Positions 52,931 through 62,017 of a stretch of DNA of 64,000 nucleotides are shown in pieces. The first letter of the stretch is position 1; each line of letters starts with the position of its first letter. The stretch spans positions 1,510,970-1,574,969 of the forward strand of contig LT599018.1 in the NCBI GenBank assembly GCA_900079685.1, read 5' to 3'. The DNA is from an uncultured delta proteobacterium (GTDB lineage Bacteria; Desulfobacterota; Desulfovibrionia; Desulfovibrionales; Desulfovibrionaceae). The notes below the pieces were generated by a model that did not search any database, was not told where the DNA came from, and saw nothing but the letters and a program-made list of their open reading frames with translations. The translations under genes were made by a program, and so were the position numbers.

Positions 52931-52955
52931 ATCACGGGCAAGGTTCGCCCGTGAT
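52931..52955. repeat. Inverted repeat between divergent pdxY and channel genes
   Basis: ATCACGGGC and GCCCGTGAT around AAGGTTC. It lies in the only gap between divergent genes, so it may be an operator, but no regulator is nearby. Confidence 0.4.
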
Positions 52956-53023
52956 TTTCCACCGCGAAGATTGCGTATTGTCGCTCCCGCCCCAACGTGA
53001 TATCTGCCTTGATCGAGGTATCC

Positions 53024-54727
53024 ATGAAATTCATCTTTTCACAGATGGCCTTTTTCCTGGCCGAGCAGAGCAACCAGCGCAACCTGAAAGTCATGATGCG
53101 CTTCATCGCCATGGTGCTGTTGCTGATCATCCTCTACAGCGTCATCTTCCATATGATCATGGCCATGGAGGGGCGCGGCGACGATTACTCCCCCCTCACG
53201 GGCCTCTACTGGACGCTTACCGTCATGTCCACCCTGGGGTTCGGGGACATAACCTTCCATTCCGACCTCGGCCGCATGTTCAGCGTTGTTGTCCTGATGT
53301 CGGGCATCGTGCTGTTCATGCTGGTCATGCCCTTCACCTTCATCCGGTTCGTGTACGCGCCTTGGCTTGACGCCCAAAGACAGGCCATGGTGCCCGTGAA
53401 AATGCCGGAGACCTTGCGCGGCCACGTCATCGTGACCGGCTCGGACAGCGTCGCGCTCAGCGTTGTGGACCGGCTCCGCCAATACGCCATCCCCTACGTC
53501 CATATCATTCAGGATTACACCCTGGCGCTGGCGCGGTACGACAAAAGCTACTCCGTCATGTTCGGCGAGCTTGACACGCCCCAGACATACAGGGCCGCGC
53601 AGGTCGAGCACGCGGCCCTTGTCGCGGCGCTCAACGACGACCTCAAAAACACCAACATCGCGTCCACGGTGCGGGAAATCTCCCCCACCGTGCGCATCGC
53701 GGCCAGCGTGGACCACGTGGATTCCCTGGATATTCTCCAGCTCGCCGGGTGCAACTACACCTATCTCTTCGCCCAGATGCTCGGCGAGGCCATGGCGCGG
53801 CGGGTGCTCCAGCCGGGCATGCGTACCAACACCATCGCGGTGCTCGGCGACCTTTCCATTGTGGAAGTCCCGGCCCAATACACGCCCTATGTGGGCAAGG
53901 CCCTTAAAACCACGGATCTGCGCAACCGCTTCAACCTGACGGCCGTGGGCATCTGGCACGGCAAAAAATACGTTCCGGCCATGCCGGATACGGTCATCGA
54001 GGAAGGCGCGTCCCTCCTGCTCGCGGGAACGGCCGACCAGATCCGCCAGTTTGACGGGCATCTCGCCAAAAGCGCCGAGGACGGCAACCAGCCGGTCCTC
54101 ATTCTCGGGGGCGGCCGTGTGGGCATGGCGGCAGCCCGCGGCCTGGAAAGGCGCGGCATGGCCTTCCGGCTCGTGGAAAAAAGCCCGGAGCTTATCCCGG
54201 CAAACGACGAACGGTTTGTCCTGGGGAGCGCGGCGGATATAGACACCCTGCGCCGCGCCGACATCGACACCACCAACGCGGCCATTGTCACTACGCACAA
54301 CGACGACCTGAACATCTACCTGACGATCTACTGCCGCAAACTCAGGCCGGACATCCAGATCATCAGCCGGGCCACCCTGGACCGCAACGTGGAATCTCTC
54401 TACAGCGCCGGGGCCAACCTGGTTATGTCCCACGCGACCATGGCGGCCAACACCATCACCACCCTGCTGAGGCCCGGCCGGGTGGTCATGCTGACCGAAG
54501 GGCTGAATATTTTCCGGGTGGCCATGCCCGCGCCCCTGGTCGGCCTTCCCCTGAAAGACAGCAACATCCGGCAGGACACCCAGTGCAACGTCGTGGCGCT
54601 CTCCGGCGCGGACGGCATGCGCGTTTCCCTCGATCCCACGGTGCCGCTGAACAAGGATGACGAGATCATCCTCATCGGCACCGCCGACGCGGAACGCGCC
54701 TTCATGGAAAAATACCCGCCCGCGTAG
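53024..54727 (+). CDS. Two-RCK potassium channel
   Basis: Inner-membrane ion channel of 567 residues. Two transmembrane helices (about 28-48 and 84-106) flank a pore loop with the selectivity filter MSTLGFGDI. A filter of TLGFGD rather than TVGYGD is a known K+ variant. The first cytoplasmic RCK domain begins HVIVTGSDSVALSVVDRL (Gly pattern degenerate) and the second VLILGGGRVGMAAARGLERRG, each followed by a C-terminal TrkA_C-like part (the last ending IILIGTADAERAFMEKY). Tandem RCKs resemble GsuK, in which nucleotide and Ca2+ gate the pore. The start at 53024 has GAGG upstream. Confidence 0.88.
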   Translation: MKFIFSQMAFFLAEQSNQRNLKVMMRFIAMVLLLIILYSVIFHMIMAMEGRGDDYSPLTGLYWTLTVMSTLGFGDITFHSDLGRMFSVVVLMSGIVLFMLVMPFTFIRFVYAPWLDAQRQAMVPVKMPETLRGHVIVTGSDSVALSVVDRLRQYAIPYVHIIQDYTLALARYDKSYSVMFGELDTPQTYRAAQVEHAALVAALNDDLKNTNIASTVREISPTVRIAASVDHVDSLDILQLAGCNYTYLFAQMLGEAMARRVLQPGMRTNTIAVLGDLSIVEVPAQYTPYVGKALKTTDLRNRFNLTAVGIWHGKKYVPAMPDTVIEEGASLLLAGTADQIRQFDGHLAKSAEDGNQPVLILGGGRVGMAAARGLERRGMAFRLVEKSPELIPANDERFVLGSAADIDTLRRADIDTTNAAIVTTHNDDLNIYLTIYCRKLRPDIQIISRATLDRNVESLYSAGANLVMSHATMAANTITTLLRPGRVVMLTEGLNIFRVAMPAPLVGLPLKDSNIRQDTQCNVVALSGADGMRVSLDPTVPLNKDDEIILIGTADAERAFMEKYPPA

Positions 54728-54730
54728 GGG

Positions 54731-55717
54731 TTATTCCGGTCCGTCCAGCGGCGTGATATCCACCACCCAGCCGTCGCCCTTGTGGCGGCGCGCGCCTTTC
54801 CCCTCGCGCAGGGCCTCGCCCACGCGTTCAAGCACGCGCTCGAGGCCGCTGTCGGGAAAATCCGGGGTAACGGCGACGCCGCCCGCACCTATCGCAATAC
54901 TGCCGAAACGGACCAGCGGGATCTCCGCAAAAACCGCGCAGTCCAACCCCTTGCCGTCCGCGCTCCAAATTTGCGCCAACAGGGGGAGCCTCCGCGTCCG
55001 TTCGGTATACAGCGCGGAAAACAGCGTCCCTCCAATCGCTTCGCGCGTCACGGTCGCGGCGCCGCCGAAATGAAACACGGCGTCACCGTTCCGGGCGCCG
55101 GTTATCCGGAGAGACAGGAGCTGTTTGCCGTCATCGGAGAACGCCAGTTCCACCGCCTCGATATGCGCGCGCGCAACGTCCTTCAAGGGCACAAGGCGAA
55201 TGACGGGCGGAGCCGCGCCCGCGACCTCCAGACCCCAATACCGCCGCAACGCCGCGTCATCGAAAAACAGGCAGGCGAGAATGCTCCGCGAGAGATCCCG
55301 GCCCCACGACTGCCCGTCAAAAGATCGTTCCGCCGCCGCGCCGCCAGGGCCGCCCGCGCCGGTCCAGGATGCATACCCTGTCTCCGTCAGGGAAAAACCC
55401 GCGACTACGGGCGCAACGCTCTCCAGGCGCAGCGTACCGGGGAGCCGCGCAAAAAGGTTCCCCCGGACGGCAATGGCCGCGCCCGTCCCGGCGACGGTCT
55501 TTTCCAGGGTAAACGGCGTTTCCAACGCCGTCAGGCTGCCCGCGCCGTTACGCAGCATGGCGAGCACGCCGGTAGCCCGCTCCGGGGAGACAGGCGGTTC
55601 AGCCGCCGGGCAATGCGCGGGCGAAAAAAAAGCGCTGAGGCACAAAACGGCCAAAAGCAGCGCCACAATGCGCCGGGCGTGGGAAAAAGGACAAGGGAGC
55701 ATGGTTGGACGGTACAA
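54731..55717 (-). CDS. LolA-like periplasmic protein with extra C-terminal region
   Basis: Exported protein of 328 residues. An N-terminal signal (RIVALLLAVLCLSAFF then AHCPAAEP) suggests periplasmic release near residue 38. The middle section FTLEKTVAGTGAAIAVRGNLFARLPGTLRLES is like the LolA/outer-membrane lipoprotein-sorting fold. LolA proteins carry lipoproteins across the periplasm, and this one lies near lgt, which acylates them. After about residue 225 comes a part that I cannot place (LPLLAQIWSADGKGL to SGLERVLERVGEALREG), absent from normal LolA of about 200 residues. No lipobox Cys is present. Alternatives are an unrelated lipid-binding protein. It ends four bases after the convergent channel stop. 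Confidence 0.6.
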   Translation of the reverse strand: MYRPTMLPCPFSHARRIVALLLAVLCLSAFFSPAHCPAAEPPVSPERATGVLAMLRNGAGSLTALETPFTLEKTVAGTGAAIAVRGNLFARLPGTLRLESVAPVVAGFSLTETGYASWTGAGGPGGAAAERSFDGQSWGRDLSRSILACLFFDDAALRRYWGLEVAGAAPPVIRLVPLKDVARAHIEAVELAFSDDGKQLLSLRITGARNGDAVFHFGGAATVTREAIGGTLFSALYTERTRRLPLLAQIWSADGKGLDCAVFAEIPLVRFGSIAIGAGGVAVTPDFPDSGLERVLERVGEALREGKGARRHKGDGWVVDITPLDGPE

Positions 55718-55790
55718 TGTTGCAACAGCTTCCGCAAGCGGCGCCGGGTAGCGGATTGTATGTTTGGGCCGGGCACGCTATAAAGGCCGG

Positions 55791-56573
55791 ATGACATTTC
55801 CTCAAATAGACCCCGTGCTTGTGTCCATAGGCCCCTTTGCCGTCCGCTGGTACGGCCTGATGTACCTTTTCGGCTTTGCTTCCGCCTGGCTGCTGGGGCG
55901 GTACCGCGCCAAACGGACGGGCGAATTCACGGTCCGCGAATTTGACGACATCCTGACCTGGGGCTGCTTCGGCGTGCTTGTGGGCGCGCGGCTCGGGTAC
56001 GTGCTGTTCTACGATTTCGCCTATTACCTGCAACACCCGCTGGAAGTTTTCTACGTGCAGCGCGGCGGCATGTCCTTCCACGGCGGCATGCTCGGCGTGA
56101 TTTTTTTCATGTGGTTCGCGGCGCACCGCCGGGGGAAAACCCTGTTCCAGACCATGGACTTCGTCGCGCCCCTGGTGCCGCCGGGCCTCTTTTTCGGGCG
56201 GCTCGGCAACTTCATCAACGGGGAACTCTGGGGCCGCGTCACCGACGCGCCCGTCGGCATGATCTTTCCGGACGGCGGCAACCTGCCCCGCCACCCGTCC
56301 CAGCTGTATGAAGCCGGGCTGGAAGGGATCGTCTTTTTCTGCCTGCTCTGGGCCTATTCCGCAAAACCCAGGCCGCGCACGGCGGTCAGCGGGTTTTTCC
56401 TGCTGGGGTACGGGACCTTCCGCTTCATCGTGGAATTTTTCCGCGAGCCGGACGCCCACCTCGGCTTTGTGGCCTTCAACGTCCTGTCCATGGGCCAGCT
56501 GCTCTGCGTCCCCATGATTATGGGCGGCGCGCTGCTCATGCTGTACGCGTACAGGAAGAACCGGCCCGCCTGA
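55791..56573 (+). CDS. lgt: Prolipoprotein diacylglyceryl transferase
   Basis: Inner-membrane enzyme that transfers diacylglycerol from phosphatidylglycerol to the lipobox cysteine of prolipoproteins. From ATG 55791 the 260-residue protein has about seven transmembrane segments. Conserved motifs are AVRWYGLMYLFGF (17-29), the active-site region FHGGMLGVIFFMWF, LFFGRLGNFINGELWG carrying the essential Arg and Asn, and GTFRFIVEFFREPD. A longer frame starts at 55764 without support. The LolA-like gene diverges upstream, so lipoprotein biology may cluster here. Confidence 0.96.
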   Translation: MTFPQIDPVLVSIGPFAVRWYGLMYLFGFASAWLLGRYRAKRTGEFTVREFDDILTWGCFGVLVGARLGYVLFYDFAYYLQHPLEVFYVQRGGMSFHGGMLGVIFFMWFAAHRRGKTLFQTMDFVAPLVPPGLFFGRLGNFINGELWGRVTDAPVGMIFPDGGNLPRHPSQLYEAGLEGIVFFCLLWAYSAKPRPRTAVSGFFLLGYGTFRFIVEFFREPDAHLGFVAFNVLSMGQLLCVPMIMGGALLMLYAYRKNRPA

Positions 56574-56637
56574 TCCGGAACCGGATTGGCCGTGAACGGA
56601 ACAACAGCCCGGCTTTTCCGGGATAATTGAGGAATTG

Positions 56638-57465
56638 ATGCGTATCGCTTTTTTCGGGGATATCGTGGGCCGGCCCGGCAGGGCCGCTGTAAAAGCCCGG
56701 TTGCCGCTCCTGCGGGAGAAACTGCGCCTGGACGGCATCATCGCCAACGCGGAAAACGCGGCGGGCGGCATCGGCACAACGCGCGAAACGCTGCGGGAGG
56801 TATTCAGCGCGGGCGTGGACGTGGCCACGGGCGGCAACCACACCTGGCGCAACCAGGAATTCTATCCCGCGCTCGATGAGGACAAGCGGGCCGTCCGGCC
56901 CGCCAACGCGCATCCGGACGTTCCGGGCCGGGGCTGTATCGTGCACGAGTTGCCGAACGGGACCCGCATCGCGGTCATCAACCTGCTCGGCAGGGCTTTC
57001 ATGGACCCCTGCGACTGCCCGTTCCGCGCCGTGGACGGTGTCCTTGCCTCCCTCCCTTCCGATGTGACGCTGCGGTTCGTGGATTTCCACGCCGAGGCCA
57101 CCAGTGAAAAGCGGGCCATGGCGCACCATCTGGACGGCAGGGTCAGCGCGCTCGTGGGCACCCATACGCACGTGCAGACCGCCGACGCGACAATTTTCCC
57201 GAAAGGCATGGCCTATATCACGGATCTGGGCATGTGCGGGGCGGAGAAGGAATCCGTGCTCGGCATGGAACCCGCCGGCATCATCAAGCGGTTCGTCACG
57301 GGCCTGCCCGTGCGGTTCAAACCCATGGCCGGCGAGGGCATGCTCAACGGCCTTGTGGCGGATTTCGATCCCGCGACGGGCAGGGCCGTGAAGGTAGCCC
57401 TCCTGCGCGAGCGCGCGCCGCTCGTGTATGACCCGGCAGCCAAGGACCCGGGCACGCTGTTCTGA
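56638..57465 (+). CDS. ymdB: YmdB-family metallophosphodiesterase
   Basis: TIGR00282-type calcineurin-like phosphodiesterase of 275 residues. In Bacillus subtilis YmdB hydrolyses 2',3'-cyclic nucleotides and directs biofilm decisions. The metal-binding series is visible: FFGDIVGRPGR (5-15), NAENAAGG near 38-45, GGNHTW (62-67), VDFHAEATSEK, and GTHTHVQTADATI. The C-terminal TDLGMCGAEKESVLGM is a family signature. The start at ATG 56638 follows GAGG; the TTG immediately before it is not a start. It is 64 bases after lgt and probably in the same transcription unit. Confidence 0.93.
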   Translation: MRIAFFGDIVGRPGRAAVKARLPLLREKLRLDGIIANAENAAGGIGTTRETLREVFSAGVDVATGGNHTWRNQEFYPALDEDKRAVRPANAHPDVPGRGCIVHELPNGTRIAVINLLGRAFMDPCDCPFRAVDGVLASLPSDVTLRFVDFHAEATSEKRAMAHHLDGRVSALVGTHTHVQTADATIFPKGMAYITDLGMCGAEKESVLGMEPAGIIKRFVTGLPVRFKPMAGEGMLNGLVADFDPATGRAVKVALLRERAPLVYDPAAKDPGTLF

Positions 57466-57653
57466 TTTTCGCCAGAGCCTGTTCTACAGTAGAATGACCG
57501 TCTTTCCGCCCGTTTGCGGAGCGCCTTGACACGCCCTGCGTTTGACTGCATGAACTGTGGACGGGCAGCGCCGCCACGCGCTCTGGCCGGATTGTAGTGG
57601 ACAACTACCCTGATATAGAGTGAATTCTTAAGGAATACCCCAAGGACGGAACG

Positions 57654-58895
57654 ATGACGGAAACCAAACCCGCAACCCCGGAAACGCCCCGCCTCACGGC
57701 GGCCGAAGTTGACCGCCAGATGGCGCAAATCAAGCGCGGCGCGGCGGAACTGATAAACGAAGAAGAACTGCGCAAAAAAATCGCCAGAGGCAAGCCGCTT
57801 ATCTGCAAAGCCGGGTTTGACCCCACCGCCCCGGACCTGCACCTGGGCCACACGGTGCTCATCCACAAGCTCCGCCATTTCCAGGAACTGGGCCACACCG
57901 TCGTGTTCCTGATCGGCGATTTTACCGGCATGATCGGCGACCCCTCCGGCCGTTCGGAAACCCGCCCGCCCCTCACGCGCGAGCAGGTTCTCGCCAACGC
58001 GGAAACGTACAAGAAGCAGGTCTTCAAAATCCTGGACGCGGAAAAGACCATCGTGGATTTCAACTCCAACTGGCTCGGCAAGATGGATTTTGCCGACGTC
58101 ATCCGCCTGGCCTCCAAATACACCGTGGCCCGCATGCTCGAGCGGGACGATTTTGAAAAACGGTACAAGGGCAACGTGCCCATTTCCGTCCATGAATTTC
58201 TCTATCCCCTGATGCAGGGGTATGATTCCGTGCAGCTGAAAGCGGATATCGAGCTCGGCGGCACGGACCAGAAGTTCAACCTCCTTGTGGGCCGCCATCT
58301 GCAGGGCCAGTTCGGCCAGGAGCCGCAGTGCGTTCTGACCGTGCCGCTCCTCGAGGGCCTCGACGGCGTGCGCAAGATGTCAAAGTCTTACGGCAACTAT
58401 ATCGGCATTGACGAATCCGCCCAGGAAATTTTCGGCAAGGTCATGTCCGCCTCCGACGACCTCATGTGGCGCTTCTACGAACTTCTCTCCAGCAAAAGCC
58501 TGGACGAGATCGCGGCCATGAAAAAGGACGTGGCGGAAAACCGCGCGCATCCCAAGGCGGTCAAGGAAGCCTTTGCCATGGAAATGGTCACCCGCTACCA
58601 CGGAGCGGACGCCGCCGAACAGGCCCGCCAGGGCTTTAACGCCGTGTTCGCCGACGGCGGCATACCCGATGACGCCGCATCCTTCACCTGCCGGTCCGGC
58701 GAAGCGTCCGCGCCCACGGTCTTCCTGACGGACGCCGGGCTGACCGCCTCGCGCGGGGAAGCGCGCCGCCTTATCGGCCAGAACGCCATGAGCGTTGACG
58801 GCGCGGTCGTGACCGACGCCGCGACGCCCTTCGCACCCGGCGAATACATCATAAAACTCGGGAAAAAGCGCTTCCTGCGCCTGACGGTGCAATAA
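57654..58895 (+). CDS. tyrS: Tyrosyl-tRNA synthetase
   Basis: Class I synthetase charging tRNA-Tyr, with tRNA-Tyr(GTA) at 10152 a likely substrate. The 413 residues carry the HIGH-type motif DLHLGHTVL near 62-70, [12 protein letters not shown] with the canonical KMSKS, and a C-terminal S4 RNA-binding domain ([21 protein letters not shown]...). The N-terminal [14 protein letters not shown] pattern and KMSKS place it in the TyrZ-like subgroup rather than the E. coli TyrS subgroup with KFGKT. No T-box or other riboswitch is obvious in the 188-base gap upstream. It is followed two bases later by the response regulator. Confidence 0.95.
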   Translation: MTETKPATPETPRLTAAEVDRQMAQIKRGAAELINEEELRKKIARGKPLICKAGFDPTAPDLHLGHTVLIHKLRHFQELGHTVVFLIGDFTGMIGDPSGRSETRPPLTREQVLANAETYKKQVFKILDAEKTIVDFNSNWLGKMDFADVIRLASKYTVARMLERDDFEKRYKGNVPISVHEFLYPLMQGYDSVQLKADIELGGTDQKFNLLVGRHLQGQFGQEPQCVLTVPLLEGLDGVRKMSKSYGNYIGIDESAQEIFGKVMSASDDLMWRFYELLSSKSLDEIAAMKKDVAENRAHPKAVKEAFAMEMVTRYHGADAAEQARQGFNAVFADGGIPDDAASFTCRSGEASAPTVFLTDAGLTASRGEARRLIGQNAMSVDGAVVTDAATPFAPGEYIIKLGKKRFLRLTVQ

Positions 58896-58897
58896 CC

Positions 58898-60337
58898 ATG
58901 AGCGCCGCCCCGCACTCCTCCGAAGCCGCCGCCCGCGTCTGCATCATTGACGACGAGGAAGGGATCCGCTTTTCCCTGCGCGGCATCCTGGAGGACGAGG
59001 GGTACCAGGTGCTCGAGGCCGGAAGCGCGGAAGAGGGGCTCGCCCTGATCGCCGGGGAGGCCGTGGACCTCGTCTTTCTCGATATCTGGCTGCCGGGAAT
59101 GGACGGGCTCGCCGCGCTGGACAAGATCCAGCAGACCAACCCGTCTTTGCCCGTGCTCATGATATCCGGGCACGGCACCATTGAAACCGCCGTCACCGCC
59201 ATTAAAAAAGGGGCCTACGACTATATCGAAAAACCCCTGTCCCTGGAAAAGGTCGTGCTCGCGGCCCAGCGGGCGTTGGAGTTCCAGGCGCTCAAACGCG
59301 AAAACCAGGCGTTGCGGACCCGCTCGCCGCTGCGCACGGAGTTTTCCGGCAATTCGCCGGAGGCCGTGGCCTTACGCGAACAGATCGCCAAGGTCGCGCC
59401 GCTCGATACCTGGGTGCTCATCACCGGGGAAAACGGCACGGGCAAGGAAATAACCGCCCGCTCCCTGCACGCCAAAAGCCGCCGCAGCGACAAGCCCCTG
59501 GTTGCCGTCAACTGCGCGGCCATCCCCGAGGAGCTTATCGAAAGCGAACTGTTCGGGCACGAGAAAGGCGCGTTCACCGGGGCGGATTCCGCCAAGACCG
59601 GCAAGTTCGAGCTGGCCCACGAAGGCACGCTGTTTCTGGACGAAATCGGCGACATGAGCCTGAAAACCCAGGCGAAAATATTGCGGATACTCCAGGAGCA
59701 GCGGTTCGAGCGCGTGGGCGGCAACCGGACCATCCATGTGGACGTCCGCGTCATCGCGGCCACCAACAAAAACCTGGAAAACGCCATCGCCGGGGGCACG
59801 TTCCGCGAAGACCTGTATTACCGGCTGCGGGTGTTCCCGCTCGTGGTGCCGCCGCTGCGCGAGCGCGGCGACGATGTGATCCCGCTCCTGCACGAGTTTG
59901 TCGGCGAGCTGTGCCGGGAGCACGGGCTGGCCCCGTTCACCCCGACGGAAGAGGCCCTTGCGGCCATCCGCGCCTATTCCTGGCCCGGCAACGTGCGGGA
60001 ATTGCGCAATTTCGTGGAACGCAGCCTGATCCTGTACGGCGGGCAAACCATGACGACCGGCATGCTGCCCCCGGAATTCCGGAACCGCGGCGTCCAGGAG
60101 GCCAGACCGGCCGGGGGCGGGCAGGGGAAGGCCTGCCCGGAGGGGTTCCTCTCCATGGAGGAATTCAGCGGGGCGGATTTCAAAAGCGCCCGCGCGATCT
60201 TTGAAAACCGCTTCCTGGCGGTCAAACTCCAGGAATACGGCGGCAATATCACCCGCCTGGCCGAGGGAATCGGCCTTGAGCGGAGTTATCTGCACCGCAA
60301 GCTTAAATCCCTGGGCATCAATACGCCGCACGAATAA
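58898..60337 (+). CDS. Sigma-54-dependent response regulator (NtrX/NtrC-like)
   Basis: Response regulator of 479 residues that activates sigma-54 RNA polymerase. The receiver domain spans 12-130, with phosphorylatable Asp62 in VFLDIWLPGMDG and acidic pocket IIDDEEGIR. The AAA+ core follows: GENGTGKEITARSLH (Walker A near 172-186), ELFGHEKGAFTGA (the sigma-54 contact), FLDEIGDMS and RVIAATNKNL. The C-terminus is a Fis-type helix-turn-helix (NITRLAEGIGLERSYLHRKLKSLGI). No histidine kinase is next to it, so its partner is elsewhere. It is two bases after tyrS, likely cotranscribed, and converges with trpB across a terminator. Confidence 0.92.
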   Translation: MSAAPHSSEAAARVCIIDDEEGIRFSLRGILEDEGYQVLEAGSAEEGLALIAGEAVDLVFLDIWLPGMDGLAALDKIQQTNPSLPVLMISGHGTIETAVTAIKKGAYDYIEKPLSLEKVVLAAQRALEFQALKRENQALRTRSPLRTEFSGNSPEAVALREQIAKVAPLDTWVLITGENGTGKEITARSLHAKSRRSDKPLVAVNCAAIPEELIESELFGHEKGAFTGADSAKTGKFELAHEGTLFLDEIGDMSLKTQAKILRILQEQRFERVGGNRTIHVDVRVIAATNKNLENAIAGGTFREDLYYRLRVFPLVVPPLRERGDDVIPLLHEFVGELCREHGLAPFTPTEEALAAIRAYSWPGNVRELRNFVERSLILYGGQTMTTGMLPPEFRNRGVQEARPAGGGQGKACPEGFLSMEEFSGADFKSARAIFENRFLAVKLQEYGGNITRLAEGIGLERSYLHRKLKSLGINTPHE

Positions 60338-60360
60338 GCGCGCGGCGCTTGTTCCGTTTA

Positions 60361-60395
60361 CGAAAACCTCCCGTCGCCGGACGGGAGGTTTTCGT
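60361..60395. terminator. Bidirectional terminator between the response regulator and trpB
   Basis: CGAAAACCTCCCGTC with GACGGGAGGTTTTCG (one-base differences near the loop), T run after on both strands, within 25 bases of the regulator stop. Confidence 0.85.
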
Positions 60396-60463
60396 TTATC
60401 CACGCCCGCTGCATAACCGGCGGCCGCGACAGGCCCCAGAGCGCGGCCGCCGGTTGCGGGAAA

Positions 60464-61681
60464 CTACTTTTGCAGCATGTCCACGACCTGGGCCACGTCC
60501 TTGTCGCCCCGGCCGGAGAGGTTCACCAGAAGGATGGCTTCCGGCGGCAGCTTCGGGGCCATCTTGATGGCCTGGGCCAAGGCGTGGGCCGACTCCAGCG
60601 CCGGAATGATGCCTTCCGTCTTGCTTAACGCCAGGAAAGCGTCCACGGCCTCGGCGTCGGATATAGCCACGTATTCCGCCCGGCCCTCGTCTTTCAGCAG
60701 GCTGTGTTCCGGCCCGACGCCGGGGTAATCCAGCCCGGCGGAAATGGAATGCACGGGCGCAATGTCTTCCCCGTCGCGCAGGACGTAGGAATAGGACCCG
60801 TGCAGCACGCCGGGCTCGCCGTAGCTTAAGGTCGCGGCATGCTCGCCCATCTTCGTACCTCTGCCGCCGGGTTCGACGCCGATGAGGCGAACGTCCTTGT
60901 CCCCGATGAAGGGATGGAACAGGCCGATGGCGTTGGAACCGCCACCCACGCAGGCGAGGCAATAGTCCGGGAGCCGCCCTTCCGCTTCCAGCATTTGCCT
61001 GCGGGCCTCGTTTCCGATGACGGACTGAAAGTCGCGGACCATGGCCGGGTACGGGTGCGGGCCGACGGCCGAGCCGATCAGGTAGAAGATGTCCGGGTCC
61101 GCGATCCAGGCTTCCAGGGCGGCGTCCACGGCCTCCTTCAGCCCGGCCCCGCCGGTGGTGACGGAGACCACTTCCGCGCCGAGCATGCGCATGCGTTCCA
61201 CGTTCAGGTGCTGGCGCTCAACGTCTATAGCGCCCATGTACACCGTGCAGCGCATGCCCATGAGCGCCGCCGTGGCGGCGGTTGCCACGCCGTGCTGGCC
61301 CGCGCCGGTTTCCGCGATGATTTTGGTTTTGCCCATGCGCCGCGCCAGCAGGATCTGGCCCAGGGTGTTGTTGACCTTGTGCGCGCCGAGATGGTTCAGG
61401 TCTTCGCGCTTGAGGTATATTTTCGCGCCGCCCAGCTTTTCCGTAAGGTTTTTGGCGAAGAAGAGCGGCGTTTCCCGGCCGGAATAATTTTTGAGGTAGT
61501 ACGCCAGTTCCGCCTGAAAGGCCGGGTCGGCTTTGGCCGCGGCGTAGGCGTCCGCGATGGCGTTGATGGTCGGCGCAAGCGCCGGCGGGATGTGCTGGCC
61601 GCCGTAGGGGCCGAAGAACCCGGCGGCGCCGGAGAATTTTTCACAAAAGGACGAAGAGGGGGAGGATAGAGCTTGAGCCAT
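60464..61681 (-). CDS. trpB: Tryptophan synthase beta subunit
   Basis: PLP enzyme joining indole and serine into tryptophan. The 405 residues are the TrpB1 size. The PLP lysine is in [13 protein letters not shown], the phosphate loop is GGGSNAIG, and the indole-channel segment [12 protein letters not shown] is kept. The gene is not beside trpA or any other trp gene in the window. It is preceded by a textbook tryptophan attenuator with a leader peptide at 61826-61879, so its expression should rise when tryptophan is scarce. Downstream it converges with the response regulator. A solitary, attenuated trpB suggests a second copy used in salvage of indole, or a dispersed pathway. Confidence 0.95.
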   Translation of the reverse strand: MAQALSSPSSSFCEKFSGAAGFFGPYGGQHIPPALAPTINAIADAYAAAKADPAFQAELAYYLKNYSGRETPLFFAKNLTEKLGGAKIYLKREDLNHLGAHKVNNTLGQILLARRMGKTKIIAETGAGQHGVATAATAALMGMRCTVYMGAIDVERQHLNVERMRMLGAEVVSVTTGGAGLKEAVDAALEAWIADPDIFYLIGSAVGPHPYPAMVRDFQSVIGNEARRQMLEAEGRLPDYCLACVGGGSNAIGLFHPFIGDKDVRLIGVEPGGRGTKMGEHAATLSYGEPGVLHGSYSYVLRDGEDIAPVHSISAGLDYPGVGPEHSLLKDEGRAEYVAISDAEAVDAFLALSKTEGIIPALESAHALAQAIKMAPKLPPEAILLVNLSGRGDKDVAQVVDMLQK

Positions 61682-61736
61682 TGTTGTTCACCACCTTGGC
61701 CTGGGGGCCTGTTTATCACGGCAGTGAACCTAAACG

Positions 61737-61767
61737 AAAAAACCGCTAGCAGTTTCACTGCCGCGGT
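61737..61767 (-). terminator. Attenuator terminator (3:4 hairpin) in trpB leader
   Basis: On the minus strand CCGCGGCAGT pairs with ACTGC..GCGG around GAA and is followed by six T. Its CCGCGGC part (complement of 61760-61766) can instead pair with GCCGTGG (complement of 61814-61820), the upstream antiterminator arm, so only one structure can form. Confidence 0.75.
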
Positions 61768-61825
61768 TCTGTTGCTTGCATTGTCTTAAAAAATCAATGC
61801 GCGTGTCACCATACCACGGCTCTGG

Positions 61826-61879
61826 TTACCAGAGCCGCCACCATGAAAAGGTCGTAACGGAGGTGTCGCGCATGTTCAT
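61826..61879 (-). CDS. trpL: TrpL-type leader peptide of the trpB attenuator
   Basis: A 17-residue reading frame MNMRDTSVTTFSWWRLW with three Trp codons, the last just before TAA, ahead of the trpB gene. Its end forms the 5' half of a perfect hairpin: CGGCTCTGG with CCAGAGCCG, the stop codon being the loop. A promoter lies just upstream (61886-61914), placing the likely transcription start at the first ATG, so no ordinary ribosome-binding site is available; initiation may be leaderless or from a start further inside. The Trp-rich end resembles E. coli TrpL, which has the WWRT end. It is regulatory rather than a functional product. Confidence 0.78.
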   Translation of the reverse strand: MNMRDTSVTTFSWWRLW

Positions 61880-61885
61880 GGGGCT

Positions 61886-61914
61886 GATATATGCCTGATG
61901 CGTCCGCACGTCAA
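61886..61914 (-). promoter_or_regulatory. Sigma-70 promoter of trpB
   Basis: On the minus strand TTGACG (complement of 61909-61914), 17 bases, then TATATC (complement of 61886-61891). The expected start is at about 61879, the first base of the leader peptide. No clear trp operator is seen. Confidence 0.6.
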
Positions 61915-62017
61915 GCCCCTTGGTAGCGGCTCAGAGCCGTTCTCCCGAAAATGTTGCCTTTTCGGTTCATTTTTGCCACACTCCCCCGGAACGCACCATT
62001 CCGAAGGAAAAAACCGT

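Noticed and set aside
57466-57653. T-box or riboswitch before tyrS
   Set aside because: TTGACA-like and short near-palindromic sequences occur, but no T-box sequence (TGG specifier arrangement or AGGGTGGNACCGCG) could be found.
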